Source: an uncultured Eubacteriales bacterium (GTDB lineage Bacteria > Bacillota > Clostridia > Peptostreptococcales > Anaerovoracaceae). Taken from it: a stretch of DNA of 46,098 bases. The stretch lies in the NCBI GenBank assembly GCA_902795135.1, contig CADBJW010000022.1, positions 1 through 46,098 on the forward strand, given 5' to 3'. Made by a program: the position numbers and the translations under genes. This document shows positions 8,190-16,397 of this stretch, piece after piece (positions within the stretch are counted from its first letter, which is position 1; each line of letters opens with the position of its first letter). The notes under the pieces were generated by a model. That model had not been told where the DNA came from. It saw nothing but the letters and a program-made list of their open reading frames with translations, and did not search any database.

Positions 8190-8731
8190 CATTTATAAAC
8201 AGAGAAGACACCGTTGCGGTATTCATCGATTTTCAGGAAAAGCTGATGCCGGCAATGAGCAACAAAGAAACACTGGAAGATAAAACAACGAGACTGGCAG
8301 CCGGTTTGCAGGTTCTTGGCGTACCCCACGTTGTTACACAGCAGTACACCAAAGGCCTTGGAGAAACAGTTCCTCAGATTGCTGCGGCGATCGGCGATTT
8401 TGAACCGATTGACAAGACGACCTTTAGCTGCATGAACCATGTGGATTTCGTCAATCAGCTGGAACTGGCAGAGCGGTCAAACGTAATCGTTTGCGGCATC
8501 GAAGCCCATATATGCGTGCAGCAGACCGTACTGCAGCTGTTGGAAGAAGGCTACAATGTGTATGTTCCAGTGGATTGCGTATCATCCAGAAGCCAGACGG
8601 ATTATCTCTGGGCGATGGAAAGAATGGAAAAGGCCGGCGCTGTTATGACTACTTACGAATCGATTCTTTATGAGCTTTTGAGAGATTCAAAAGCCGAGGG
8701 GTTCCGGGAAATCTCGAAAATAGTAAAGTAG
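8186..8731 (+). CDS. Isochorismatase family cysteine hydrolase
   Basis: 181 residues of the nicotinamidase/isochorismatase fold. The catalytic triad is visible as D15 (FIDFQ), K77 (IDKTTFS) and C110 (at the end of VCGIEAHIC). I choose ATG 8186 because GGAGG at 8173-8177 sits 8 bases before it; its ATGA overlaps the surE stop, implying translational coupling. An upstream ATG at 8171 lies before that ribosome site and is unlikely. Close relatives are often annotated ycaC-like or nicotinamidase-related; the substrate is not known. Confidence 0.88.
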   Translation: MTFINREDTVAVFIDFQEKLMPAMSNKETLEDKTTRLAAGLQVLGVPHVVTQQYTKGLGETVPQIAAAIGDFEPIDKTTFSCMNHVDFVNQLELAERSNVIVCGIEAHICVQQTVLQLLEEGYNVYVPVDCVSSRSQTDYLWAMERMEKAGAVMTTYESILYELLRDSKAEGFREISKIVK

Positions 8732-8742
8732 GGAAGAAAACC

Positions 8743-9675
8743 ATGTACATGTTTGATAACAGAATCACCGTCGAAGACAGACCTTTGTTAGAAGAGTACC
8801 TGAATGGGTATGAGTATAAGACCTCGGGTTTGTCTTTCTCCGCACAATACATGTGGCGGGAAATCAACCAGTTCAGTTGGGATATTGTTGGAGAGTATAT
8901 GTGTATCTCCGGAATCAGTCATTTGGAACTGGAAGACGGCATCATCCTGCCGTTCATGTTTCCGCCGCTGACGAAGACCGGTGAGTACCAGAAGGATGCG
9001 CTCCGGGAAACGATATACAAAAGCAAAGAACACTTTGAAAAGGCAGGACAGCCCTTTAGCTTGCGGCTGGTTCCCTTTCACCTGATGGAGATCATCAAGG
9101 AAGCGGTGCCGGAAATGTCGTGGAAGGATGACCGGCCAAATTACGACTACATTTATCTGACACAAGATCTGATCGAACTCAAGGGAAGAGACTTCCACAG
9201 CAAAAAGAACCATCTGAACTACTTTAAGAAAACTTTTGATTACGAGTACGTTGATTTGACATCGGATATGGCGGATGAAGCCATGGCATTCATCGATGCC
9301 TTCAACAAGCGAAAGGAAGTTCCGGCCAGTGAGATGGAGATGCTCAAAATGGAAGAAGAAGCCATGAAGGACGTCTTTGTCAATCTGGAAAAGGTGGGAT
9401 ATGTTGCAGGAGCCATTCTGATCGACGGTAATATCGAGGCCATTGCCATCGGTGGCAAGCTCGGCAGTAAGATGATTACCGAACACGTTGAGAAGGCCAA
9501 TGTTAATTTCCGGGGAGCCTATCAGGCGATCAACAATGAGTTCTGCAAACGCACGGCATCCTGGGCCAAGTACATAAATCGGGAAGAGGATATGGGCATT
9601 CCGAATCTCCGGAAGGCCAAACTTTCATACCGACCGGTCAAACTTCTTGAGAAGTACATCGGGTACTTCAAGTAA
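8743..9675 (+). CDS. DUF2156 domain-containing protein (GNAT-like fold)
   Basis: 310 residues resembling DUF2156 proteins, which share the C-terminal GNAT-like domain of phosphatidylglycerol lysyltransferases such as MprF. Typical blocks are SGLSFSAQYMWRE near the start, the lysine-rich KKNHLNYFKK in the middle and RGAYQAINNEF plus NREEDMGIPNLRKAKLSYRP near the end. There is no membrane part, so it is cytoplasmic, unlike MprF. GGGAAG precedes the ATG and the gene follows the isochorismatase by 11 bases, probably in one transcript. The acyl or aminoacyl substrate is unknown. Confidence 0.85.
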   Translation: MYMFDNRITVEDRPLLEEYLNGYEYKTSGLSFSAQYMWREINQFSWDIVGEYMCISGISHLELEDGIILPFMFPPLTKTGEYQKDALRETIYKSKEHFEKAGQPFSLRLVPFHLMEIIKEAVPEMSWKDDRPNYDYIYLTQDLIELKGRDFHSKKNHLNYFKKTFDYEYVDLTSDMADEAMAFIDAFNKRKEVPASEMEMLKMEEEAMKDVFVNLEKVGYVAGAILIDGNIEAIAIGGKLGSKMITEHVEKANVNFRGAYQAINNEFCKRTASWAKYINREEDMGIPNLRKAKLSYRPVKLLEKYIGYFK

Positions 9676-9699
9676 CGCGGTTTGAACAGGACAAAAGAA

Positions 9700-9717
9700 G
9701 TGTTAAAAAATTAACAG
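9700..9717 (+). promoter_or_regulatory. Rex-like operator, upstream copy
   Basis: TGTTAA (9701-9706), AAAA and TTAACA (9711-9716) form a perfect inverted repeat equal to the core of the Rex consensus TTGTTAANNNNTTAACAA; only the outermost bases differ. It lies just upstream of the thiolase -35. Confidence 0.65.
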
Positions 9718-9734
9718 AATTTTTGCCAAAACCC

Positions 9735-9762
9735 TTGATTTATTGTAAATCTATGGTATCAT
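9735..9762 (+). promoter_or_regulatory. Thiolase promoter
   Basis: TTGATT (9735-9740), a 16-base spacer and TATCAT (9757-9762) with an upstream TGG extended -10. The leader to the ATG is about 100 bases. Confidence 0.7.
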
Positions 9763-9799
9763 AGCAATTGCAGAAACAAAATTGATATTAGCAGCAGAG

Positions 9800-9817
9800 C
9801 TGTTAAAATAATAACAA
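9800..9817 (+). promoter_or_regulatory. Rex-like operator, downstream copy
   Basis: CTGTTAAAATAATAACAA matches 12 of the 14 fixed positions of TTGTTAANNNNTTAACAA. It lies inside the thiolase leader, past the predicted RNA start, where a bound repressor would block elongation. Confidence 0.6.
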
Positions 9818-9869
9818 ACCCAAACGATATACCCAGAATAAGTATATTCATTAAGGAGGAAAATTAATT

Positions 9870-11051
9870 ATGAGAGAAGTAGTAATCGTAGGCGCAGCTA
9901 GAACACCAATCGGAAAATTTGGCGGATCATTAAAGGATGTGCCTACAAGGAAGCTTGGCGCAATCTGCATCGAAGAAGCTCTGAAGAGAGCCGGCGTTGC
10001 GAAAGAAGACGTTGACGAAGTCATCATGGGATGTGTTCTTCAGGCAGGACTGGGACAGAACGTTACCAGACAGATGATGCTGGATGCAGGACTTCCTGTT
10101 GAAATTCCTTGCTTCACTATTAATAAGGTTTGCGGATCAGGTCTGAGAGCTGTTGCTCTGGCAGCACAGGCTATCAAGGCTGGAGACGCTGATATCATCG
10201 TAGCAGGCGGAGCTGAAAACATGTCCGCATCACCGTATGTAATGCCAGCTGCAAGATGGGGAGCCAGAATGTTCGATGCTAAGATGGTCGACGTTATGGT
10301 AAACGATGGCCTTTGGGATGCATTCAACCAGTATCACATGGGCGTTACTGCAGAAAACGTTGCTGAACAGTGGGGAATCACGAGAGAAGAACTGGACGAG
10401 TTCGCAGTAACTTCACAGCAGAGAGCAGAAGCAGCAGTTGACAGCGGCAGATTCGATGACGAAATCGTTCCTGTAACGATTCCTCAGAGAAAGGGCGATC
10501 CAATCGTATTCTCAAGAGACGAACACCTCACTAGAGGATCCACAATGGAAAAGGTTGCTAAGCTGAGACCTGCATTCAAGAAGGACGGCGGTATCGTAAC
10601 AGCAGCAAACGCATCCGGAATCAATGACTCTGGTGCTGCAGTAGTTGTTATGAGCAAGGAAAAGGCTGACGAGCTGGGCATCAAGCCTCTGGCTACAATC
10701 AAGTCCTATGCATCCGGCGGCGTAGATCCATCCATCATGGGCGTTGGTCCTGTACCTGCAACAAAGAAAGCTCTGGAAAAGGCTGGCCTGACTATCGAAG
10801 ATATCGATCTGGTTGAAGCAAACGAAGCATTTGCAGCTCAGTCACTGGCAGTAAGAAAAGAGCTGGGACTGGATCCTGAAAAGACAAATGTAAACGGCGG
10901 AGCAATCGCACTGGGACACCCAATCGGAGCATCCGGCTGCAGGATTCTCATCACACTGCTTTACGAAATGGCTAAGAGAGATTCCAAGACTGGTCTGGCA
11001 ACTCTCTGCATCGGCGGCGGTATGGGAACTACACTGATCGTAGAAAGATAA
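9870..11051 (+). CDS. thlA: Acetyl-CoA acetyltransferase (thiolase)
   Basis: 393 residues, normal length for a biosynthetic thiolase, which condenses two acetyl-CoA into acetoacetyl-CoA at the start of butyrate-type fermentation. The acyl-carrying cysteine is C88 ([11 protein letters not shown]); the base residues are H350 (GHPIGASG) and C380 (TLCIGGGMG). AAGGAGGA precedes the ATG at good spacing. The gene stands alone, without crt/bcd neighbours, between its own promoter and terminator. Codon choice is strongly biased toward a small set, unlike neighbours, as in highly expressed genes. The two Rex-like sites suggest repression at low NADH. Confidence 0.95.
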   Translation: MREVVIVGAARTPIGKFGGSLKDVPTRKLGAICIEEALKRAGVAKEDVDEVIMGCVLQAGLGQNVTRQMMLDAGLPVEIPCFTINKVCGSGLRAVALAAQAIKAGDADIIVAGGAENMSASPYVMPAARWGARMFDAKMVDVMVNDGLWDAFNQYHMGVTAENVAEQWGITREELDEFAVTSQQRAEAAVDSGRFDDEIVPVTIPQRKGDPIVFSRDEHLTRGSTMEKVAKLRPAFKKDGGIVTAANASGINDSGAAVVVMSKEKADELGIKPLATIKSYASGGVDPSIMGVGPVPATKKALEKAGLTIEDIDLVEANEAFAAQSLAVRKELGLDPEKTNVNGGAIALGHPIGASGCRILITLLYEMAKRDSKTGLATLCIGGGMGTTLIVER

Positions 11052-11089
11052 ATCATAGATTTACAAGAATCCATATGAATTACAAAATG

Positions 11090-11124
11090 ACATCCCGGAA
11101 AGATATTCCGGGATGTCGTTTTTT
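11090..11124 (+). terminator. Thiolase terminator
   Basis: ACATCCCGGAA (11090-11100) pairs perfectly with TTCCGGGATGT (11106-11116) across a 5-base loop, followed by CGTTTTTTT. Confidence 0.92.
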
Positions 11125-11428
11125 TATGCCAAACAGCTAGCTTTTCGTCCGTGCATGCACCGATTTCTTGACAGAAAAATAACGAACATTCCTTTGTTTT
11201 TGCTGGATTAATAAACGGGAACTTTGTTAAAACAATGTCAATAACCGTTGAAATTCCAACGATTACCAGATTGTACTAAAAACGGAACAATGTATACTGT
11301 ATTAATTTAAATACAATATTGACAGTCGCGTTTTAGAGTTATAAAGTAGTCCACAAGTTTTATTTTTTCAAGACAAGAACCCATAGAATCATTTCAAATA
11401 AATTATTTTCACTAAAGGAGGAATACTT
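11125..11428 (+). promoter_or_regulatory. AT-rich 300-bp upstream region of the oxidoreductase
   Basis: No gene is seen. A promoter candidate is TTGACA (11319-11324) with TATAAA at 11340-11345 (15-base spacer) or TAAAGT at 11342-11347 (17-base spacer). An inverted repeat TGTATT-AATTTA-AATACA at 11298-11315 lies right before the -35 and could bind a regulator. TTTGTTAAAACAA near 11223-11235 resembles a Rex half-site but does not complete the palindrome. AAAGGAGG precedes the coding start. Confidence 0.5.
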
Positions 11429-14400
11429 GTGAGACAGAAACGAATGTTAACCATGGACGGAAATACGGCGGCAGCTCATGTATCCTATGCGTTTACCGAT
11501 GTAGCGGCAATTTACCCGATTACACCATCATCCCCAATGGCAGAGACCGTGGACGAATGGGCCGCCTATGGGAAAAAGAACATCTTTGGGCAGCCAGTTA
11601 AAATCGCAGAAATGCAGTCCGAAGGGGGAGCGGCTGGTGCCGTGCATGGATCACTGCAGGCAGGAGCGTTGGCAACCACCTACACGTCTTCTCAAGGTCT
11701 TCTTCTCATGATTCCGAATATGTATAAAATGGCGGGAGAGCTTTTGCCGAGCGTTATTCATGTAGCTGCGAGAAGCGTTTCCACCCACGCCCTTTGTATT
11801 TTCGGAGATCATTCGGACGTCATGGCTTGCCGGCAGACCGGTTACGCCATGCTCTGCTCCAGTTCAGTACAGGAAGTTATGGACCTTGGAGGCATCGCCC
11901 ATCTGTCCGCCATCAAAGGCAGAGTACCTTTCCTGCATTTCTTTGATGGTTTCCGGACGTCCCACGAGATCCAGAAAATCGACGTATTTAATCACGACGA
12001 TTTCCGAAAACTCGTCGATTGGGACGCCATCAATGAGTTCCGAAACCGGGCACTCAACTCGGAACATCCGGTTATTCGGGGAACGGCCCAGAACCCGGAC
12101 GTCTTCTTCCAGGGCAGAGAAGCTGCCAACCAGTATTACGACCGTGTACCACAGATCGTTGCCGACTATATGGATCAAATCAGTGAACTGACCGGCAGAA
12201 GCTACAAACCATTTGATTACGTTGGAGCACCGGATGCGGAGAACGTCATCGTAGCCATGGGATCCGTATGCGAAACCATCGAAGAAACCATGAACAAAAT
12301 GCTGGAAGACGGACATCGTGTTGGCCTGATCAAGGTCCGCCTCTACCGGCCGTTCGTGAAAGAATACTTTATGGAAGTCCTGCCAAAAACCGTAGAACGA
12401 ATCGCGGTTCTGGACAGAACGAAAGAACCGGGATCCTTAGGAGAGCCTTTGTATCAGGATGTTAAGACGGCGCTTTACGGAATGCGGAATGCACCGGAAG
12501 TTTACGGCGGCAGATACGGAATCGGGTCTAAGGATACAACGCCGGGAATGATCCATTCGATTTACGACAATCTGTATCATAAGAACCCAAAGAACAACTT
12601 TTCAGTAGGAATCGAAGACGACGTAACGGGACTGTCCTTGCCGTACACAGAAGGCATCGCCCGGGAACCAAAGGGCACCATCAAGTGCAAATTCTGGGGG
12701 CTCGGCTCCGACGGAACCGTCGGCGCAAACAAGACAGCCATCAAAATCATCGGCGACAAGACAGACCTTTACGCCCAAGGGTATTTTGATTACGACTCTA
12801 AGAAATCCGGCGGTCTGACCGTATCGCACCTGCGATTTGGAGAACAGCCGATTCAGTCCACGTATCTGATCAACCGGGCTGATTTCGTTGCCTGTCACAA
12901 CCAGGCCTACATCCGGCAATATGACATGCTGAAGGAGCTGAATAAGGGTGGTACCTTCCTGCTCAATTGTCTGTGGAAGACGCCGGAAGAATTCGAAAAG
13001 AACCTTCCGCCAAAAGTAAAACGTGACCTGGCGAAAAAAGAAATCAACTTCTACGTCATCGACGCATGGAACATCGCCGAGGAAATCGGGCTAGGCAGCA
13101 GAATCAACATGATCATGCAGGCCGCGTTCTTCCAGTTAACCGGCGTTATTCCGATCGACAAAGCTGTGGACTATCTAAAAGAAGGCGTCGAGAAGACCTA
13201 TAAGCGTAAAGGCCAGGATATCGTAGATATGAACTGCCGCGCCGTCGATGCGGGAATCCGGTTCATCAAGAAAATCGAAATCCCGGAAGAATGGATCGAT
13301 GCCGAAGATGGCAGAGATCCTTTGCTTGAACTTCCGGAATTCGTGGAGCACGTTCAGATTCCAATGAACTCTAAGGAAGGCGACGACCTTCCGGTCAGTG
13401 CCTTTGCAGAAGCAGCGGACGGGCATGCGGCGATTCGGCCGATGCTGGTTACGGACGAGGAACTTGCAAAAGCTCCGGCCGGCTTTGATACCATCGAGGC
13501 TGGCGGCAAAAACGTGGCCGGACTACACTACCGCATTCAGGTTTCCGCAATGGACTGCCTGGGCTGCGGAAACTGTGCGGACATCTGTCCGTCAAAGGAA
13601 AAGGCTTTGGTCATGAAGCCTTACCGCGAAGTGGTTCATGAAGCGGAGAATTGGGACTTTGGGATCCAGCTTCCGGTTCGTGATGATAAGTACAATGGAG
13701 ACACCGTTAAGGGCAGTCAGTTCCGCAAGCCATACATTGAGTTTTCCGGAGCCTGTGCGGGATGTGGTGAAACGCCGTACATCAAGCTTGTGACGCAGCT
13801 CTTTGGGGACCGGATGATCATTGCAAACGCCACTGGTTGTTCCTCCATTTGGGGAGCATCTGCACCATCTATGCCGTATTGCAAAGACGCAAAGGGCCGA
13901 GGACCTGCCTGGGCCAATTCCCTCTTTGAGGACAACGCAGAATTCGGGTATGGCATGCTCATGGCCGTCAAGCAAATGCGTGAGAAAATCGAACGCAATA
14001 TGAAGGCTTTGCTGGAATTGGATGTGGACGAGAAACTGAAAGAAGCTCTGGAAGAATGGCTGGAATACAAAGACGATCGTAAAGAAACCCGCAGCAAAAG
14101 TGAAAAAGTTCTGGCCGCCATCGAAGGACTGGATACCGATGATGCTGTCGTCAAAGGACTTTGCGGGAGAATCGTGGAAGCGAAGGACTATCTGGTAAAG
14201 AAGTCCATGTGGGCGGTCGGCGGTGACGGCTGGGCCTACGACATTGGATTTGGCGGACTGGATCATGTGCTGGCTTCCGGAGAGAACATCAATATACTCG
14301 TCTTTGATACAGAAGTGTATTCCAACACGGGCGGACAGGCATCAAAGGCAACGCCGGCTGCGGCCATTGCCAAATTCGCGGCTTCCGGCAAGCGAATCAA

Positions 14401-14863
14401 GAAAAAAGATCTGGGCCTGATGGCCATGTCCTATGGGTACGTTTATGTGGCACAGGTCGGCATGGGCGCGGACAAGAACCAGCTCATGAAGGCTTTGCTC
14501 GAGGCCGAAGCTTACGATGGACCATCCCTGGTCATCTGTTATGCACCTTGCATCAACCATGGACTTAAGAAGGGGATGGGCAAGTCCCAGGAGAACATCA
14601 AAGACGCGGTTGAGTCCGGTTACTGGCATCTGTACCGGTATAATCCGGACCGAAAGAAGGAAGGCAAGAATCCGTTCATGCTCGATTCGGCAGAACCAAC
14701 GAGATCCTTCAAAGACTTCATCATGGGACAGATCCGGTATTCGTCCCTGGCTAAGGAATTCCCGGGCGTAGCGGACAAACTCTTTGCAATGACGGAAGAA
14801 GATGCCCGCAAGAAATACGAAACCTACAAGGCTTTGGCAGAGCAGGAAACCATTCTGTTTTAA
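11429..14863 (+). CDS. nifJ: Pyruvate:ferredoxin (flavodoxin) oxidoreductase with one ferredoxin-type cluster motif missing
   Basis: A 1144-residue single-chain oxidoreductase converting pyruvate and CoA to acetyl-CoA, CO2 and reduced ferredoxin. The N-terminal YPITPSSPMAE block, the CoA/domain III region and the thiamine-diphosphate site (GDGWAYDIGFGG, VYSNTGGQASK) are present. Proximal cluster ligands are C776, C779, C804 and C1041. The inserted ferredoxin domain normally has two CxxCxxCxxxCP motifs. Only the second is here (C710, C713, C716, C720). The first should end directly before HAAIRP (residues 666-671), but that is preceded by SAFAEAADG, so about 37 residues with four cysteines are absent in frame. 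Relatives are near 1170-1185 residues, consistent with that loss. The start has an AAAGGAGG site. Function with a shortened electron chain is uncertain. Confidence 0.93.
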   Translation: MRQKRMLTMDGNTAAAHVSYAFTDVAAIYPITPSSPMAETVDEWAAYGKKNIFGQPVKIAEMQSEGGAAGAVHGSLQAGALATTYTSSQGLLLMIPNMYKMAGELLPSVIHVAARSVSTHALCIFGDHSDVMACRQTGYAMLCSSSVQEVMDLGGIAHLSAIKGRVPFLHFFDGFRTSHEIQKIDVFNHDDFRKLVDWDAINEFRNRALNSEHPVIRGTAQNPDVFFQGREAANQYYDRVPQIVADYMDQISELTGRSYKPFDYVGAPDAENVIVAMGSVCETIEETMNKMLEDGHRVGLIKVRLYRPFVKEYFMEVLPKTVERIAVLDRTKEPGSLGEPLYQDVKTALYGMRNAPEVYGGRYGIGSKDTTPGMIHSIYDNLYHKNPKNNFSVGIEDDVTGLSLPYTEGIAREPKGTIKCKFWGLGSDGTVGANKTAIKIIGDKTDLYAQGYFDYDSKKSGGLTVSHLRFGEQPIQSTYLINRADFVACHNQAYIRQYDMLKELNKGGTFLLNCLWKTPEEFEKNLPPKVKRDLAKKEINFYVIDAWNIAEEIGLGSRINMIMQAAFFQLTGVIPIDKAVDYLKEGVEKTYKRKGQDIVDMNCRAVDAGIRFIKKIEIPEEWIDAEDGRDPLLELPEFVEHVQIPMNSKEGDDLPVSAFAEAADGHAAIRPMLVTDEELAKAPAGFDTIEAGGKNVAGLHYRIQVSAMDCLGCGNCADICPSKEKALVMKPYREVVHEAENWDFGIQLPVRDDKYNGDTVKGSQFRKPYIEFSGACAGCGETPYIKLVTQLFGDRMIIANATGCSSIWGASAPSMPYCKDAKGRGPAWANSLFEDNAEFGYGMLMAVKQMREKIERNMKALLELDVDEKLKEALEEWLEYKDDRKETRSKSEKVLAAIEGLDTDDAVVKGLCGRIVEAKDYLVKKSMWAVGGDGWAYDIGFGGLDHVLASGENINILVFDTEVYSNTGGQASKATPAAAIAKFAASGKRIKKKDLGLMAMSYGYVYVAQVGMGADKNQLMKALLEAEAYDGPSLVICYAPCINHGLKKGMGKSQENIKDAVESGYWHLYRYNPDRKKEGKNPFMLDSAEPTRSFKDFIMGQIRYSSLAKEFPGVADKLFAMTEEDARKKYETYKALAEQETILF

Positions 14864-14904
14864 TATATTACCGTCGAATGAGATTACAGCCGATTAATAT
14901 TGCC

Positions 14905-14962
14905 GCCGGTTGGCACAGAATTTAGCTAACTCCTCAAATTCTGTGCCAACCGGCCTTTTTTC
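14905..14962 (+). terminator. Very strong intrinsic terminator
   Basis: A perfect 19-bp stem (14905-14923 with 14936-14954) and 12-base loop are followed by CTTTTTT. It ends the oxidoreductase transcript. Confidence 0.95.
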
Positions 14963-14968
14963 CGGAAA

Positions 14969-15001
14969 GAAACTGGACAGCCAGTTTCCTTGTGGTATAC
15001 T
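14969..15001 (+). promoter_or_regulatory. Promoter with overlapping inverted repeat
   Basis: TATACT (14996-15001) with an extended TGG is preceded at 17 bases by CTGGAC (14973-14978). A perfect 8-bp inverted repeat GAAACTGG-ACAG-CCAGTTTC (14969-14988) covers the -35, an operator-like position. Confidence 0.55.
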
Positions 15002-15061
15002 CCTTAAATGAACACATTTCGAATTATCTGAAGCAGCAAACAGAAACATAGAAGGTAGAAT

Positions 15062-15928
15062 ATGAAACAGCGAGACATCTTTCTTGCAACGTTTTCCCAT
15101 GATCCGGTGAAAGAAATCAAGGAATATGGCATAGGGATTGAATTCAACCAGTTCTGCATTTCTCAGTGGCTGGACGAGGACATCATCGACACCACCCTGA
15201 TGAAAATGGAACGGCAGGCTTTTCGAAGCGGTCTGACAAAAGGTAGATACCATGAATTGTATCCAAAGAGCGGCAAAGACCTTGCGCTCGAAGAGGGCCT
15301 GTGGCCAGAGAAAAAACCTTTGGGGGATGTGGTTGACCCATCAAAAGCCATCGTGCACGGACCGTTTACCGACTTGTGTCCCGCGGCCTTTGACCACCGT
15401 TTTCAGGAACTGGCACGAGAGCGGTTTGATCAGGCCGCAGCGGGAACCTTGCGGCTGGGTCTTACCCGAATGGTGGTTCATACGGGTTATATTCCGGTCA
15501 TCTTTGATCCCCGGTGGCATCTGGAGCATTCGGCGAAGTTTTGGCAAGCGTTCATTCAGACGCAGCCGCCGGAGTTTCGTTTGTTCATCGAAAATGTCAT
15601 GGACGACGAACCCTATCTGCTTTTGGATCTGGTCAAGGAGATCGATGATCCACGTGTGAGAATCTGTCTCGATGTGGGGCACGTTAATGCGGTGTCAGAA
15701 GTTCCGGTAGGTGAATGGATCAAGACTCTGGGGCCTTGGACCGGCCATTTCCATCTGCATAATAACGACGGGAAGAACGATCTGCATGCGCCGCTGCTGG
15801 ATGGGACACTGGACATGACAGAAACCCTGAAGCAGATCGACGCCTACTGTCCGGAGGAAGCGACGTTGACCATTGAGAGCCGCGATTGTCACGATTCGAT
15901 CGCTTGGCTCCTGGAACAAGAAACTTAA
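15062..15928 (+). CDS. TIM-barrel sugar-phosphate isomerase/epimerase family protein
   Basis: 288 residues of the xylose isomerase-like/AP endonuclease 2 superfamily, metal-dependent alpha/beta barrels acting on sugars or abasic DNA. Metal-site motifs appear in order: IVHGPFTDL, VVHTGYIP, FIENVMDDE, CLDVGHVNA, HFHLHNNDG and TIESRD. The lack of the full AP-endonuclease DNA-binding pattern makes a sugar or sugar-like substrate more likely. GAAGGTAG precedes the ATG. It is a single-gene unit between a terminator and the B12 riboswitch promoter. The substrate is unknown. Confidence 0.8.
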   Translation: MKQRDIFLATFSHDPVKEIKEYGIGIEFNQFCISQWLDEDIIDTTLMKMERQAFRSGLTKGRYHELYPKSGKDLALEEGLWPEKKPLGDVVDPSKAIVHGPFTDLCPAAFDHRFQELARERFDQAAAGTLRLGLTRMVVHTGYIPVIFDPRWHLEHSAKFWQAFIQTQPPEFRLFIENVMDDEPYLLLDLVKEIDDPRVRICLDVGHVNAVSEVPVGEWIKTLGPWTGHFHLHNNDGKNDLHAPLLDGTLDMTETLKQIDAYCPEEATLTIESRDCHDSIAWLLEQET

Positions 15929-15947
15929 TGATTATTAATATTCCATC

Positions 15948-15976
15948 TTGATTTTATTTCAAGACATCGATAGAAT
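15948..15976 (+). promoter_or_regulatory. Promoter of the cobalamin riboswitch operon
   Basis: TTGATT (15948-15953), a 17-base spacer and TAGAAT (15971-15976). The RNA would start near 15983, about 13 bases before the aptamer. Confidence 0.7.
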
Positions 15977-15995
15977 AGAGTTACAAGTTATAAGC

Positions 15996-16204
15996 AAGGT
16001 TCTGACATATCGGAAGCCGGTGTAAATCCGGGACTGTGTCTCAGCAACCGTGACGCCAACGAAAGAGCAAGCCTTTTAAGCAAAGGCAGTCACTGGGGTC
16101 GATACCCTGGGAAGGCGCTCTGTAGGGGTGCGGCGGCAAAATCCAACGCTGATTGGAAACAGGCCGCTGCATGTGGGCCAAGTCGGTAGACCTGTCATGA
16201 ACCT
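15996..16204 (+). ncRNA. Cobalamin (vitamin B12) riboswitch aptamer
   Basis: Conserved cobalamin-aptamer blocks occur in the right order: GGAAGCCGGTGTAAATCCGG (16011-16030), AGCAACCGTGA (16043-16053), GTCACTG with CTGGGAAGGCG (16089-16118), and the 3' box AAGTCGGTAGACCTGTC (16180-16196). The ends can close a P1 stem: AGGTT and TGACA (15997-16001, 16003-16007) with TGTCA and AACCT (16193-16197, 16200-16204). It is oriented toward the large gene cluster at 16398. Whether adenosyl- or methylcobalamin is preferred cannot be read here. Confidence 0.9.
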
Positions 16205-16278
16205 CCAGAGAGTCTTCTGAGATATGACAAGGCTGTTTTTTAGTATCTTTGCATACCCGGAAGCGGTGTGCTTTTTTT
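16191..16278 (+). terminator. Riboswitch expression platform with two U-tract hairpins
   Basis: The first hairpin pairs CCTGTCAT (16191-16198) with ATGACAAGG (16224-16232, one bulged A) before CTGTTTTTT. Its 5' arm is the aptamer P1 3' strand, so the two structures exclude each other. The second pairs GCATACC (16251-16257) with GGTGTGC (16265-16271) before TTTTTTT and is independent of P1. The ON/OFF sense cannot be decided by eye. The remaining 120 bases to the first gene show only a GAGGAGG ribosome site. Confidence 0.7.
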
Positions 16279-16397
16279 ATGCCGCCGGCTTTTGTGCGAA
16301 AGATACACATTCTTAAAAACACATCTATCTTAGCTGATTCCCTGCATAGAATTTTTTCGATTTCACTTTATATTTACAGCTTTGAGGAGGAATGATT

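Noticed and set aside
11223-11235. Rex operator upstream of the oxidoreductase
   Set aside because: Only one half-site matches; the second half of the palindrome is missing.
13592-14266. Minus-strand open frames opposite the oxidoreductase
   Set aside because: The plus strand carries conserved cluster and thiamine-diphosphate motifs throughout; the antisense products match nothing.
16392-16397. Earlier ATG for the 1515-aa surface protein
   Set aside because: It is one base from GAGGAGG; ATG 16398 has normal spacing.
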